DNA of 64,000 nucleotides from Paenibacillus sinopodophylli (GTDB taxonomy: Bacteria; Bacillota; Bacilli; Paenibacillales; Paenibacillaceae). The stretch is taken from the NCBI RefSeq assembly GCF_005930355.1, contig NZ_VDBO01000001.1, positions 1,967,135 through 2,031,134 on the forward strand. Reading direction: 5' to 3'. Shown here piece after piece: positions 45,499 to 53,997 of this stretch (positions within the stretch are counted from its first letter, which is position 1; each line of letters starts with the position of its first letter). Position numbers and translations under genes: made by a program. Under the pieces are notes generated by a model. It made no database searches. It was given only the letters and a program-made list of their open reading frames with translations, and was not told the DNA's origin.

Positions 45499-46212
45499 AT
45501 GAACAAGGGTTTAACTTATCGCAACGAATTGAAATTTTTCATTAATTACCATCAATATTTCATCATCCGCCAAAGGCTGAAGGATCTGATGGAGCAAGAC
45601 AAGCATGTTGGCCCGTCAGGCGAATATCATATTCGAAGCTTGTACTTCGATGATATCAATAACAAGGCGCTGCATGAGAAGCTGGGCGGTATTCGAGATC
45701 GGTCCAAATACCGAATCCGCATTTATAACGGCCAAGACAACATCATTCATTTTGAGAAAAAAATCAAATTCAAAGATTACATCGCCAAGGTGAAGGAGCC
45801 GCTCACCAGAGAAATGTACGATCGGCTGATGGCCGGCGACCATGATGTGCTGAAGGAACCAGACAAACCTCTTCTTCATGAAATCCATAATGAAATGAAG
45901 CATAACCTGCTTCGGCCAAAAGTGATTGTCGATTACGTCCGTGAACCTTATGTGTGCGACAACGGCAACGTTAGAATCACCTTCGACAAGGAGCTCCGAA
46001 CAGGACTTCACGCGGTCGACATATTCGATAAGAACTTGGAGCCCATACGAGCGCTCGATAATGATCTTATCATTCTAGAGGTGAAATATGATGCCTACAT
46101 TCCAGCTTATATCAAAATCGCTTTGCAGCTAGAAGGACTTAACCGGCAATCCGCATCGAAATACGTGATATGCCGAAAACATATGAAATTCAACACTTGG
46201 GAGGATTATTAA
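45499..46212 (+). CDS. VTC-domain polyphosphate polymerase
   Basis: Protein of 237 residues comprising a single VTC domain, the catalytic tunnel fold of the yeast vacuolar transporter chaperone that makes polyphosphate from ATP. The charged tunnel residues appear conserved: RNELKFFI, YHIRSLYFDD, RSKYRIRIYN, HFEKKIKFKD, KVIVDYVREPY, VRITFDKELRTG and LILEVKYD, ending with Arg/Lys in RQSASKYVICRKHM. No membrane helix, so cytoplasmic, perhaps at the membrane through its partner. AGAGGTG precedes ATG 45499. The next gene starts one base after its stop. Confidence 0.92.
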   Translation: MNKGLTYRNELKFFINYHQYFIIRQRLKDLMEQDKHVGPSGEYHIRSLYFDDINNKALHEKLGGIRDRSKYRIRIYNGQDNIIHFEKKIKFKDYIAKVKEPLTREMYDRLMAGDHDVLKEPDKPLLHEIHNEMKHNLLRPKVIVDYVREPYVCDNGNVRITFDKELRTGLHAVDIFDKNLEPIRALDNDLIILEVKYDAYIPAYIKIALQLEGLNRQSASKYVICRKHMKFNTWEDY

Positions 46213-46213
46213 A

Positions 46214-46933
46214 ATGGAAACAACAACAATTGCTGCTGCAGCTGCAACCGATACAGCCACAAACTTTGCCGATGTTATTAAAAACTCAGTGATGGAGAAC
46301 TTCGTATCCGATATTAGCATATCCAAAATATTAATTACACTTGGGGTCGCTTTTCTGATTGGCTTCTTTATCTTTCTGCTATACAAACGGATCTTTAGCG
46401 GTGTTCTTTACTCCAAAAGCTTTAATGTTTCGTTGATCGGAATGACCATGATTACAGCTGTCGTTATAATCGCCATTAACTCTAATCTCGTACTATCGCT
46501 CGGCATGGTCGGTGCGCTGTCCATCGTTCGATTCCGAACACCGATTAAAGATCCAACTGATCTAATCTTCTTGTTCTGGGCTGCAGTAGCAGGTATTGTC
46601 ACAGGCGCTGGCTTCTTTACCCTTGCTGTCATCGGATCTGTTGTCGTTGGACTAATTCTGTTCTTCTTCGTCAAAGGCGGATCAGTGGAATCACCTTACC
46701 TGCTTGTCGTGAACTGCGACAGTGACGCTACCGAGCAGTTGGTGCATAAACAAATTGGAATGCTTGTGAAACGCTATAATGTGAAACAGAAATCCGTTAC
46801 GCCAGGCAATATCGAAATGACGCTAGAGGTTCGTCTCAAGGACGAAACTGGACGTTTCATCAACCAATTGACGGAGTTATCAGGTGTTCGCAATGCTGTC
46901 CTTATCAGCTATAGCGGAGATTACGTTTCATAA
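46214..46933 (+). CDS. DUF4956 multi-spanning membrane protein
   Basis: Membrane protein of 239 residues with about four helices (about 37-62, 73-96, 115-133 and 135-153) and a C-terminal cytoplasmic-looking domain of about 80 residues (LLVVNCDSDATEQL, GNIEMTLEVRLKD) resembling a small regulatory fold. GMVGALSIVRFRTPIKDP is the hallmark of DUF4956, a family usually found next to VTC-domain and CotH genes. It could be the membrane channel or anchor for polyphosphate made by the VTC protein; this is inference from gene association. Starts one base after the VTC gene. Confidence 0.9.
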   Translation: METTTIAAAAATDTATNFADVIKNSVMENFVSDISISKILITLGVAFLIGFFIFLLYKRIFSGVLYSKSFNVSLIGMTMITAVVIIAINSNLVLSLGMVGALSIVRFRTPIKDPTDLIFLFWAAVAGIVTGAGFFTLAVIGSVVVGLILFFFVKGGSVESPYLLVVNCDSDATEQLVHKQIGMLVKRYNVKQKSVTPGNIEMTLEVRLKDETGRFINQLTELSGVRNAVLISYSGDYVS

Positions 46934-46951
46934 TCATTAGGAGGTAATAGG

Positions 46952-48676
46952 ATGAAAGCGAGAGCTCAAACCATACTACTCAGCTTTTGCTCCGTTCTCC
47001 TCATTATCGGATTGTCCGGATGCTCCTTCGGGGGAGCATCCTTCGATCTCTCAGGCGCAGGCACGAACGCCAGCGAGAATGAAGAAGCAGCGAATGAGCA
47101 GAAGCTGGATGAGACTGTATTCCCAAAAGATAAGATTGTAGATGTCAAAATAACGATCGATGAAACTGAGTTTCAGAATATGCTGGACAACGCCAGTGCA
47201 GAAGAATTGAAGGAGGCCACCGTTGAATACAACGGACAAACGTTTGAGAACGTGGGCATACGAACCAAGGGTAATCTAAGCTTGAACAGCGTCGTGAGAA
47301 TGAGTGATTCTGATCGGTACAGCTTCAAAATTTCCTTCGACGAATACGTGAACCAGACCATCGAGGGAATTAGCAAAATCAATCTAAACAACAACTATAG
47401 CGATGCCTCTTATATGCGCGAATTTCTGTCTTATGAGCTTGCAGAGCAAATGGGCTTGCCCACACCAAAATATTCGTATGTGAATGTTTACATTAACGGA
47501 AAGCTCTGGGGCTTTTACTTGGCAGTCGAGCAAATCGGAGAAGCTTATCTAGAAAGAAACTTCGGCAATGCTTACGGCGCGCTTTACAAAGCAAACGGCG
47601 GCAGCGGCAGTGAACTGAATTGGCTCGAGACGATTGATGCCTATTCAGGCCTTGATTTGAAATCTGACAAGTCAAATGATGATATTTTGCTGGATATGCT
47701 GGATGAGCTGAATAACGGAACTGACTATGAGAGCGTTCTGGATGTCGATGAAGCATTGAAGTTCATCGCACTTAACGCCGTAGCTGGCAACTTTGACAGC
47801 TATCTATCCGAGAAAAAGCATAATTACTATTTGTATGAGGACGATGGTATTTTCAACATTTTGCCTTGGGACTATAATATGTCTTTCGGCGGCTTTGGAG
47901 GTTCAAGCGTACTCATCGACGAGCCTACGACCGGAGCGGTTGCAGATCGGCCTCTTATCGACAAGCTTCTGAAGGTTGATGCTTACAAAGACAATTATCA
48001 TACCATTGTACAAGGCATGCTTGATGGTTATCTGTCCGAAGAGACGTTCCAAACGAGAGTCAATGAGATAAAAACGATGATATCAAGCTACGTAGAAGCG
48101 GACCCGTCATCCTTCTACACCTATGAGGAATACGAGCAAGGAATCACGCAAGTTATCGCCTTTAATAAAACACAGACAAGCTCTGTCGCACAGCAGCTTG
48201 CCGGCACGATTCCTGCCTCCGGCGACGGTTCAGGCAGCGGAAGCAGCGGCTTCGGCGGTGGCGGCGGTATGGGCATGGGCGGCGGTCAGCCTCCAAACGC
48301 CCAGCAAGGCGGAGCTCAGGGCAACGGCGGTAACGCAGCAACTGACGGCCAGCCTCCGCAAGGCAACGGCAACAATGCAGCAGTTGATGGTCAGCCTCCG
48401 CAAGGAGGGCAAGGCATGGAACCGCCAGACGGGCAAATGCCAGGTCAACAAGGTGATATGCAAGGCTACTTTGGCGGCGGCCAAAGACCAGAAGGCCAAG
48501 GCGGTTTCGGCGGAGGCATGGATGGTGGTATGGGTGGCGGCTTTGGCGGACCAGGCAACCAGCAGCAAGTACAGGCTCAAGGGAGCCCAAAGGAAGCGGC
48601 AGCAACTGGAATTGCAATCGTTCTACTTCTAATTTCCTCTGCCTTAATCGTCTTCTATAAGCGTAAACGGTTATAA
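46952..48676 (+). CDS. CotH-family kinase lipoprotein with Gly-rich tail and C-terminal helix
   Basis: Exported protein of 574 residues. Signal peptide with lipobox GLSGC (Cys24), acidic linker, then a CotH kinase domain (about 55-420): GIRTKGNLSLNS, NLNNNYSDASYMREFLSYEL, GKLWGFYLAVEQIGEAYL, YLYEDDG and ILPWDYNMSFGG, where the D-Y-N block carries the metal-binding Asp. CotH proteins are atypical kinases that phosphorylate other proteins. A Gly/Gln/Pro/Asn-rich region (about 425-540) precedes a C-terminal membrane helix (TGIAIVLLLISSALIVFY) and KRKRL. It may thus be tied to the membrane at both ends. AGGAGG precedes ATG 46952. Last gene of the VTC operon. Confidence 0.92.
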   Translation: MKARAQTILLSFCSVLLIIGLSGCSFGGASFDLSGAGTNASENEEAANEQKLDETVFPKDKIVDVKITIDETEFQNMLDNASAEELKEATVEYNGQTFENVGIRTKGNLSLNSVVRMSDSDRYSFKISFDEYVNQTIEGISKINLNNNYSDASYMREFLSYELAEQMGLPTPKYSYVNVYINGKLWGFYLAVEQIGEAYLERNFGNAYGALYKANGGSGSELNWLETIDAYSGLDLKSDKSNDDILLDMLDELNNGTDYESVLDVDEALKFIALNAVAGNFDSYLSEKKHNYYLYEDDGIFNILPWDYNMSFGGFGGSSVLIDEPTTGAVADRPLIDKLLKVDAYKDNYHTIVQGMLDGYLSEETFQTRVNEIKTMISSYVEADPSSFYTYEEYEQGITQVIAFNKTQTSSVAQQLAGTIPASGDGSGSGSSGFGGGGGMGMGGGQPPNAQQGGAQGNGGNAATDGQPPQGNGNNAAVDGQPPQGGQGMEPPDGQMPGQQGDMQGYFGGGQRPEGQGGFGGGMDGGMGGGFGGPGNQQQVQAQGSPKEAAATGIAIVLLLISSALIVFYKRKRL

Positions 48677-48684
48677 ACGAAAAC

Positions 48685-48732
48685 AAAAAGATCGCAGTCA
48701 TTCGCCTGAGGCGTTTGGCTAGCGATCTTTTT
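48685..48732. terminator. Bidirectional terminator after the CotH gene
   Basis: AAAAAGATCGC at 48685-48695 pairs with GCGATCTTTTT at 48722-48732. T runs follow in both directions, so it ends the VTC operon and the convergent MOSC gene. Confidence 0.85.
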
Positions 48733-48762
48733 GTTCATTCAAAATAATAGGCTTCGGTAGCC

Positions 48763-49491
48763 TTAAGTCAACAGGCTTACCTGATCGCCGTTTTGAATAG
48801 CGCCTGTTTTGATGACCGATGCATAGACTCCGAAATTCAAATTCATCTCTTCATTAATTTTTCGCAGCAAAGAAGCATCGCGCTCAAGCGAATCAGGGTC
48901 TAGTGTTACCATCGAACAACGATCGCAATATTTATCAACCTGCAGTTCAGCACTGCCAATCGCAATCCGCCTCCCGATCCATTCCTTCTCGTCCAAAGCG
49001 CTATCGTCCACTTTCACAACTACATTTGCTCTAAAACGCCGTTCATCGAGTTCTTTACCCCATATTTGTTCGAGGCTTCTTAGACTTGTGCTCGTTATGA
49101 TTAGAATACTGCCCTCATCCACTGCCTTCAGCTCAGGAGTATTTGTCTTATAGCTGCGTATCAGCATCTTCTTCTTCGAATGTTTCTGTACCTCTTCTAA
49201 CAATGCTGCGTCCCAGCTAAACGTCTTTCCCTCCGGCGAGGTTACTCGAATCTCTGGATGAACCATAGAAGCAGACTGTACATCATTGAGGGCTGCTTGG
49301 TAGGATAACATAGCTGGAATTTCTCTAGCCGTAAAAAAACTGTCCCAACCTTCTTTCGTTTCATCATAAAAGGCATAGCAGCGATCACCCGCTAACCCAT
49401 AAATGTCAATTTCGCAGCTCTCCAGACTCTCTCCAGCAAATGACTTAACCGGATACCTGTTTATGGCGCTAATTTCACCAATCCTCGTCAC
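48763..49491 (-). CDS. MOSC-domain protein
   Basis: Protein of 242 residues with an N-terminal MOSC_N beta-barrel (ISAINRYPVKSFAGESLES, GLAGDRCYAFYD) and the MOSC domain (FRANVVV, and the conserved cysteine pair region KYCDRCSMVTLDP). MOSC proteins move sulfur or act in molybdenum-cofactor-dependent reductions such as YcbX/mARC. No partner reductase is adjacent. Isolated gene; cytoplasmic. Confidence 0.9.
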   Translation of the reverse strand: MTRIGEISAINRYPVKSFAGESLESCEIDIYGLAGDRCYAFYDETKEGWDSFFTAREIPAMLSYQAALNDVQSASMVHPEIRVTSPEGKTFSWDAALLEEVQKHSKKKMLIRSYKTNTPELKAVDEGSILIITSTSLRSLEQIWGKELDERRFRANVVVKVDDSALDEKEWIGRRIAIGSAELQVDKYCDRCSMVTLDPDSLERDASLLRKINEEMNLNFGVYASVIKTGAIQNGDQVSLLT

Positions 49492-49662
49492 AATATTTTC
49501 CTCCTTCGTCGAACATTGCCCGCGTGCGCTTAACCTAATAGTAATAACACATGCTTAAACTTAGTTTTCCCCACCTACAGTATGAACGCTATTTGCCCTC
49601 AATATGAGGAATTATCCTCTAATGTCCACGCACATGTTTGCATCATTCTCTGCGAAGTCAGG

Positions 49663-50223
49663 CTATTCATAGCCGCCTTCCGATTCGGGCATTTTTTTAT
49701 ATTCCTCTTTGCCCTCTACCATCTGCTGTACGAATTGGCGTAATTCAAGCAGCTGCTGTGTATCAGTCGTTCCGGCGCAGTACTTATCCGTCCATATCAA
49801 CGTTTTTGTTTCGCCATTTATATTAATTTCCCATATGTCTTCGTTATAAGGCGACCGCTGGCAGCTTTGCTTCGCAGGCTCAAGTTCTTTCTCATCCATA
49901 ATGTTAATTTCTTTCATTTTGTTATAGATGATGCGCAGCTCTTCCTTCGTAAACTTCATTGGCATAGTAGCCGTTCCATTAGCGATCAAATCCTTAGTTA
50001 TCGTGCCTTGAAAGGTGTTAATTTCATTTTTGTTAACAGTGCCATAGCCGAATCGGACCATGAACTTAAATGTACTAGGCATTTCTTTTGGCATTTTGAT
50101 TGTATGTTTAACCGTTTCTGTTCCGGCCTGCTCCATTTCCACGAGCGTATTCCCTGCATTTTCATTACTGCATCCTGCTATTATAAATAGAAAAACGAAT
50201 AGGTAAAAGCTCATTCGTTTCAT
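49663..50223 (-). CDS. Small lipoprotein, function unknown
   Basis: Lipoprotein of 186 residues: MKRMSFYLF, hydrophobic core, lipobox IIAGC (Cys17). The mature part has a beta-rich core (FMVRFGYGTVNKNEIN, TFQGTITKDLI) and WTDKYCAGTTDTQQLLELR with one Cys; another Cys lies in AKQSCQRS, so one disulfide is possible. Start at ATG 50223, preceded by GGGAGGCG. I cannot name a function. Monocistronic between MOSC and diguanylate cyclase genes. Confidence 0.75.
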   Translation of the reverse strand: MKRMSFYLFVFLFIIAGCSNENAGNTLVEMEQAGTETVKHTIKMPKEMPSTFKFMVRFGYGTVNKNEINTFQGTITKDLIANGTATMPMKFTKEELRIIYNKMKEINIMDEKELEPAKQSCQRSPYNEDIWEININGETKTLIWTDKYCAGTTDTQQLLELRQFVQQMVEGKEEYKKMPESEGGYE

Positions 50224-50423
50224 TCCATCGCCTCCCAAATATTACTGCGTCAAAATGTAGACGCAGATCGGTGATAGAAGTTGCAGTTTGGCTGTTTCAA
50301 CACGTTAATATGGAGAATAAACTGTCGTTATATGGCTTTATTAACACGATATTCCTCATATTGCCGCTATTAACTCGAAAAAAAAAGACATTAGCGTTAA
50401 TCGCTAATATCGATGAACCCCAC

Positions 50424-51575
50424 TCACATTGCTGCTGCTTGAATGCGCGATGCAGCATTGCGTCCATTGTTCTTAGCCGCATACATCGCAGTATCACAAT
50501 GCTTATAAATCGATTCAAGGTTGCTTTGCTCCGTAGGAATCAATGTCACGACGCCGAGACTGATAGACAGCGTGCCTTCCATCTCCAAGACAAAGACCTG
50601 CATCGTTGTCTGCCGGAAAACTTCAACCAGCCGATCCGCCTCATCCTCATCTGTCCTTGGCAGCAGAATAGCAAATTCATCTCCCCCATACCGGCTGAAT
50701 GAATCCTCTTTCCTAAGAAGGGAACCAATATGCTTGGCTAGCTGTTGAAGCGCAGAATCACCAATATGATGTCCATACGTATCGTTAATCTGTTTGAAAT
50801 GATCAATATCGAACAGTACTAATGAGAGCGGCTCACGTTTCGCGGCATGCTGTGCAATCATTCGACGGGATATTTCTTCAAACGTTCTCCTGTTTAGAAC
50901 GCCAGTTAAATCATCATAATTAGCCAACCTGACAAGCTCTGTGTCAACTTGTTCCTTAAGCAGCAGCACGAAGCCTATATTGCCAATGAACATGATCAGA
51001 AACAGCGAAAGCAAGGTCAACGTTTGGAATATACCTGGTGTGTACATCCCGATCTGCATGTCAGATGATAGAGCTGCAATTGTCCTGCCAATCAGGGAGA
51101 TAATTACCCAAACATATAACATCCCGATTATTTTCATTATATACGATGGATGCTTGGATCGTATCATGAAGTAAGCCGGAAAGATCATGAACAATATCAT
51201 CACAATCGAAGCTGCTGCAATTCTTATATTTTCCTGATTGTAAAACAGTACGACGATGTGAAAGCCCATAATAGCTGCGACGGTCAGCGTGATATATAAC
51301 CATTTCGCAGAGCGATCAAATCCCTGCTGCATCTTAAGCATCGCTGCCGTTTCTAATGAAGTCCCAATAAACAGTAAGGAATTGGATAATAATATGGTGA
51401 GTATGTCTGGAATACCACTACGCAGGAAGATCAATAACCAAGCCATCCCTTGAGTAAACTTGGCAACTAGAAACAGGCTTAAAATACGATCTTTCTTATG
51501 GGTACGCCAATAAGCACTAATAAGAATAACTGAAAACAAATGCCCTAATGCTATTAAAACCAAGACCGTCTTCAT
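50424..51575 (-). CDS. Membrane diguanylate cyclase (GGDEF)
   Basis: Diguanylate cyclase of about 383 residues making c-di-GMP from two GTP. Several N-terminal hydrophobic helices (about residues 5-205) form the sensor. The GGDEF domain occupies about 225-380 and contains FDIDHFKQINDTYGH and the active-site YGGDEF. RKED five residues before GGDEF is the RxxD product-inhibition site, so feedback control is likely kept. No EAL domain. Start: ATG 51575 chosen because the first helix begins there; the frame is open to ATG 51662, and neither has a strong ribosome site. Confidence 0.9.
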   Translation of the reverse strand: MKTVLVLIALGHLFSVILISAYWRTHKKDRILSLFLVAKFTQGMAWLLIFLRSGIPDILTILLSNSLLFIGTSLETAAMLKMQQGFDRSAKWLYITLTVAAIMGFHIVVLFYNQENIRIAAASIVMILFMIFPAYFMIRSKHPSYIMKIIGMLYVWVIISLIGRTIAALSSDMQIGMYTPGIFQTLTLLSLFLIMFIGNIGFVLLLKEQVDTELVRLANYDDLTGVLNRRTFEEISRRMIAQHAAKREPLSLVLFDIDHFKQINDTYGHHIGDSALQQLAKHIGSLLRKEDSFSRYGGDEFAILLPRTDEDEADRLVEVFRQTTMQVFVLEMEGTLSISLGVVTLIPTEQSNLESIYKHCDTAMYAAKNNGRNAASRIQAAAM

Positions 51576-51687
51576 ATCCAGTAGCAGGCTCACGCTCGGC
51601 ACCAACTTATGCTGAAATTTACGTAATAATTCGATTATACAAGATGGCACATTATTTTTCATTTATTTTATTGCATTAACAATCCAA

Positions 51688-52947
51688 TCATTTGCCACTC
51701 TCTGAACATTGATCCTCCTTGATCAAGAAAACCGAAACATATTGTAGAACAGCCATTGTGAAGAGAACGATTGGCATCCATGCGGATTCCAAATCTTTGG
51801 CAACAAAGATGAGCAGGGTTATCGATAGTACCCTTCCTATGTTTAAAAACAGCTCTCGCATCACAACAGATTCGACGCGAAGCTGGCCTTTGAGCGGAAG
51901 TGTGCCAATTAATCGGTAGTAATAGGAGGTCAGCGTATTAACAGCAAGTGGATTGCATATAGAGAACAAGATCATGAATATGGCAACAGACCAGAACTCC
52001 ACTTGAATGAGCAGCAGCGCAGAACCTATAGCGACACCAGTCGTAGACAGCAGTACGTATTTGCGCACTTGCTCCTTTTGCGCTTTTCTTGAAATGACGT
52101 ATCCAGTAGCAACGGTCAATGAAGAGAAGAACACACCGAGATAGCCTACCCAATCCTCACGGCCAACGGTTTGATACAACATAATGTTAGGTAAAAACAG
52201 CATAATGCCCTGGAATAGGCCAAGTACAAAAAAACTGAACAGCCCCTTCAACCACTTCCTGTTGCGGTTCATAACAATGCCCATAAACTTCAAATAGTAA
52301 GCTTTATGGTGAGATTGAATCATCGGAATGCGGAAGCTGACGATAGCAGCAATGAGAAACATGATAAACGCCATTGAAAATATAAACACATAACCCTGAA
52401 GTCCCTCACTGCGCTGAATAATGAACCCTGCAAGTGCAGGTCCAGCAAGCCCTGAGGCATTAAATACGATCATATTAATAGCGAGAAAACGTATTCGATT
52501 CGCTTCTGTAGACACATCGTATTGAATAACCAAATATCCCGTCCAATATAGCCCTGCCGCCACACCATTAAATATAGCGAACCCTATGTAATACTGTGCG
52601 ACCTGCTCCTGTGCGATGACGACCATCAAATAAAAGATAGCAATCATAACGATGCCGAGACGATAAGTCACCATGCGATCCCGACGCTTCGCAATCCAGC
52701 CTCCGAGTGCGAATGCAGGCGGTGTAAGGATGAAGACGATAATGTTATAAATCCCGTTGACCATTAAATCCTGCGTAAGCCGCCACAAATACAAATTGAG
52801 AAATAAGCCTGACATAGACGCTCCGAATTGAAAGCAGCAATGAATGATGAGCGCTGTAACCGCATCCTTGCTGAGTCTGCTCTCCGCAGGAAGCGGCGTA
52901 CCTTTCAAAAAGTTAAATCTGCTCCAAAATCTCGCACCATTGCGCAT
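51688..52947 (-). CDS. MFS transporter
   Basis: Major facilitator permease of 419 residues with about 11-12 predicted helices. The loop between helices 2 and 3 reads GGWIAKRRDRMVTYRLG, the typical charged MFS signature. The region around AINMIVFNASGLAGPALAGFII continues the N-terminal half; the C-terminal half begins after NRNRKWLKGLF. Substrate unknown. It lies upstream of the diguanylate cyclase gene on the same strand, 25 bp from that frame's end, and may be co-transcribed with it. Confidence 0.85.
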   Translation of the reverse strand: MRNGARFWSRFNFLKGTPLPAESRLSKDAVTALIIHCCFQFGASMSGLFLNLYLWRLTQDLMVNGIYNIIVFILTPPAFALGGWIAKRRDRMVTYRLGIVMIAIFYLMVVIAQEQVAQYYIGFAIFNGVAAGLYWTGYLVIQYDVSTEANRIRFLAINMIVFNASGLAGPALAGFIIQRSEGLQGYVFIFSMAFIMFLIAAIVSFRIPMIQSHHKAYYLKFMGIVMNRNRKWLKGLFSFFVLGLFQGIMLFLPNIMLYQTVGREDWVGYLGVFFSSLTVATGYVISRKAQKEQVRKYVLLSTTGVAIGSALLLIQVEFWSVAIFMILFSICNPLAVNTLTSYYYRLIGTLPLKGQLRVESVVMRELFLNIGRVLSITLLIFVAKDLESAWMPIVLFTMAVLQYVSVFLIKEDQCSESGK

Positions 52948-53212
52948 TTACTGCATCCCCCGTTGTACATCAACTGGATAATGATTCTTTCCATTCATTT
53001 TAGCACATCAAACAGAAACTCCGGCTTTGGAAGAAAGCGCTCTCGCAGTCAAAATTACGCCTAACCTTTGATATGGGGAGCTCAATGAATCATTTCCTTT
53101 GTTTTAGTGAATTGTTCGCAGGATTAAGCTAACAGACTTCACTTGAAATACTGGGCGTAAGCATTTCAATCATTTAAACTAGCGGGAAATACCAGATAGT
53201 GGGGATAGTATC

Positions 53213-53616
53213 ATGAAAATCCGAATTGGACTTATTGTTCTCGTTGTCATTGCGATTGGAATTGCAGCTTATGTCTATAGAGCAGGTAGTGTAAAAATGC
53301 TCCTGCATAAGGAGGGATTCTCGCGTACAGACATTATTGCGGAAGAGGGCTACTCCGTGGATGCCTCGCGTTTAACAAAAGTGCTGCTTGGAGCTAATGA
53401 GAATGAGATGGGCATTGTTATCCTAGAACAAAATTCATTCGGACTATGGGATAATCAAAACAGTTATTTTGTTCTCGATAAACCGGACCGAAACCGCTAT
53501 GCACTTGGAACCTTCACCATAATAAAGAATGGAGGAGCTGCTCTCTATACAGAAAAGCATTGGATTCTGATGAGCTGCAAGCATATCTGGAAGCACAGAT
53601 AGAGCAAAGTACATAA
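53213..53616 (+). CDS. Small exported/anchored protein, C-terminus probably frameshifted
   Basis: N-terminal hydrophobic anchor (MKIRIGLIVLVVIAIGIAA) followed by about 90 residues of mixed structure (GFSRTDIIAEEGYSVDASR, LGLW/DNQNSYFVLDKPDR). Read straight it ends at 53602 with a basic tail (TEKHWILMSCKHIWKHR). If one A is added in the run at 53553-53556, the tail becomes EKALDSDELQAYLEAQIEQS and ends at 53616, more like a natural protein end. One base was probably lost. Function unknown. The long hairpin after it may be its terminator. Confidence 0.55.
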
Positions 53617-53632
53617 CTCACCGGTAAGCGAA

Positions 53633-53681
53633 AAGAGACTGAATTCGAAGTTGGCAGGCTGCCAAATCGAACCAGTCTCTT
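53633..53681 (+). terminator. Long hairpin after the small gene
   Basis: AAGAGACTG at 53633-53641 pairs with CAGTCTCTT ending at 53681, with inner pairs TTCGA/TCGAA and TTGGCA/TGCCAA. GTTTC follows on the plus strand. Confidence 0.7.
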
Positions 53682-53784
53682 GTTTCATGTGCGGAATAAA
53701 AGGTTATTTGTCATTTTAGGCGAATATTTAATGGTAGTTTACAAGTTCAATCTAATGATCAGCACTTGATGTCATAAAGTTGCT

Positions 53785-53915
53785 TGAGCGGAGAGAAAGA
53801 GGGGGCTTGAGAAGCGGAGCGTTCGCCTTTGTTCCCAGATTTCAACCCCTTAGGGCGATGAATTCAGGAAATCTGGGAACAACAGCGTTCGGAAGCCCCC
53901 TCTTACTCGCAGCGA
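53785..53915. repeat. Large nested palindrome of unknown nature
   Basis: Non-coding region built of nested inverted repeats: GAGCGGAGAGAAAGAGGGGG on the left (from 53785) against CCCCCTCTTACTCGC on the right (to about 53910), AGCGTTCG on both arms, and a perfect 12-bp GTTCCCAGATTT / AAATCTGGGAAC pair (53831-53842, 53869-53880) around a 26-bp centre. Mirrors a repetitive intergenic palindrome or miniature mobile element. No gene is visible within it. Confidence 0.7.
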
Positions 53916-53997
53916 TTATTCAGCTTCACGGGTCAAGCTCTGATTTCGCTTTTGAGCCAGATTATCTACCTTAATACTAGCAAAGTGGTGACCAACT

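Noticed and set aside
48123-48701. Open frames on both strands over the end of the CotH gene
   Set aside because: They arise from the Gly-rich low-complexity tail; the CotH frame explains the sequence.
50271-50702. 143-residue plus-strand frame
   Set aside because: It is mostly antisense to the diguanylate cyclase GGDEF domain and has no RBS.
53026-53042. Possible catabolite (cre) site GAAAGCGCTCTC
   Set aside because: The match to the consensus is only partial at both ends, and the position upstream of the MFS gene gives no support.
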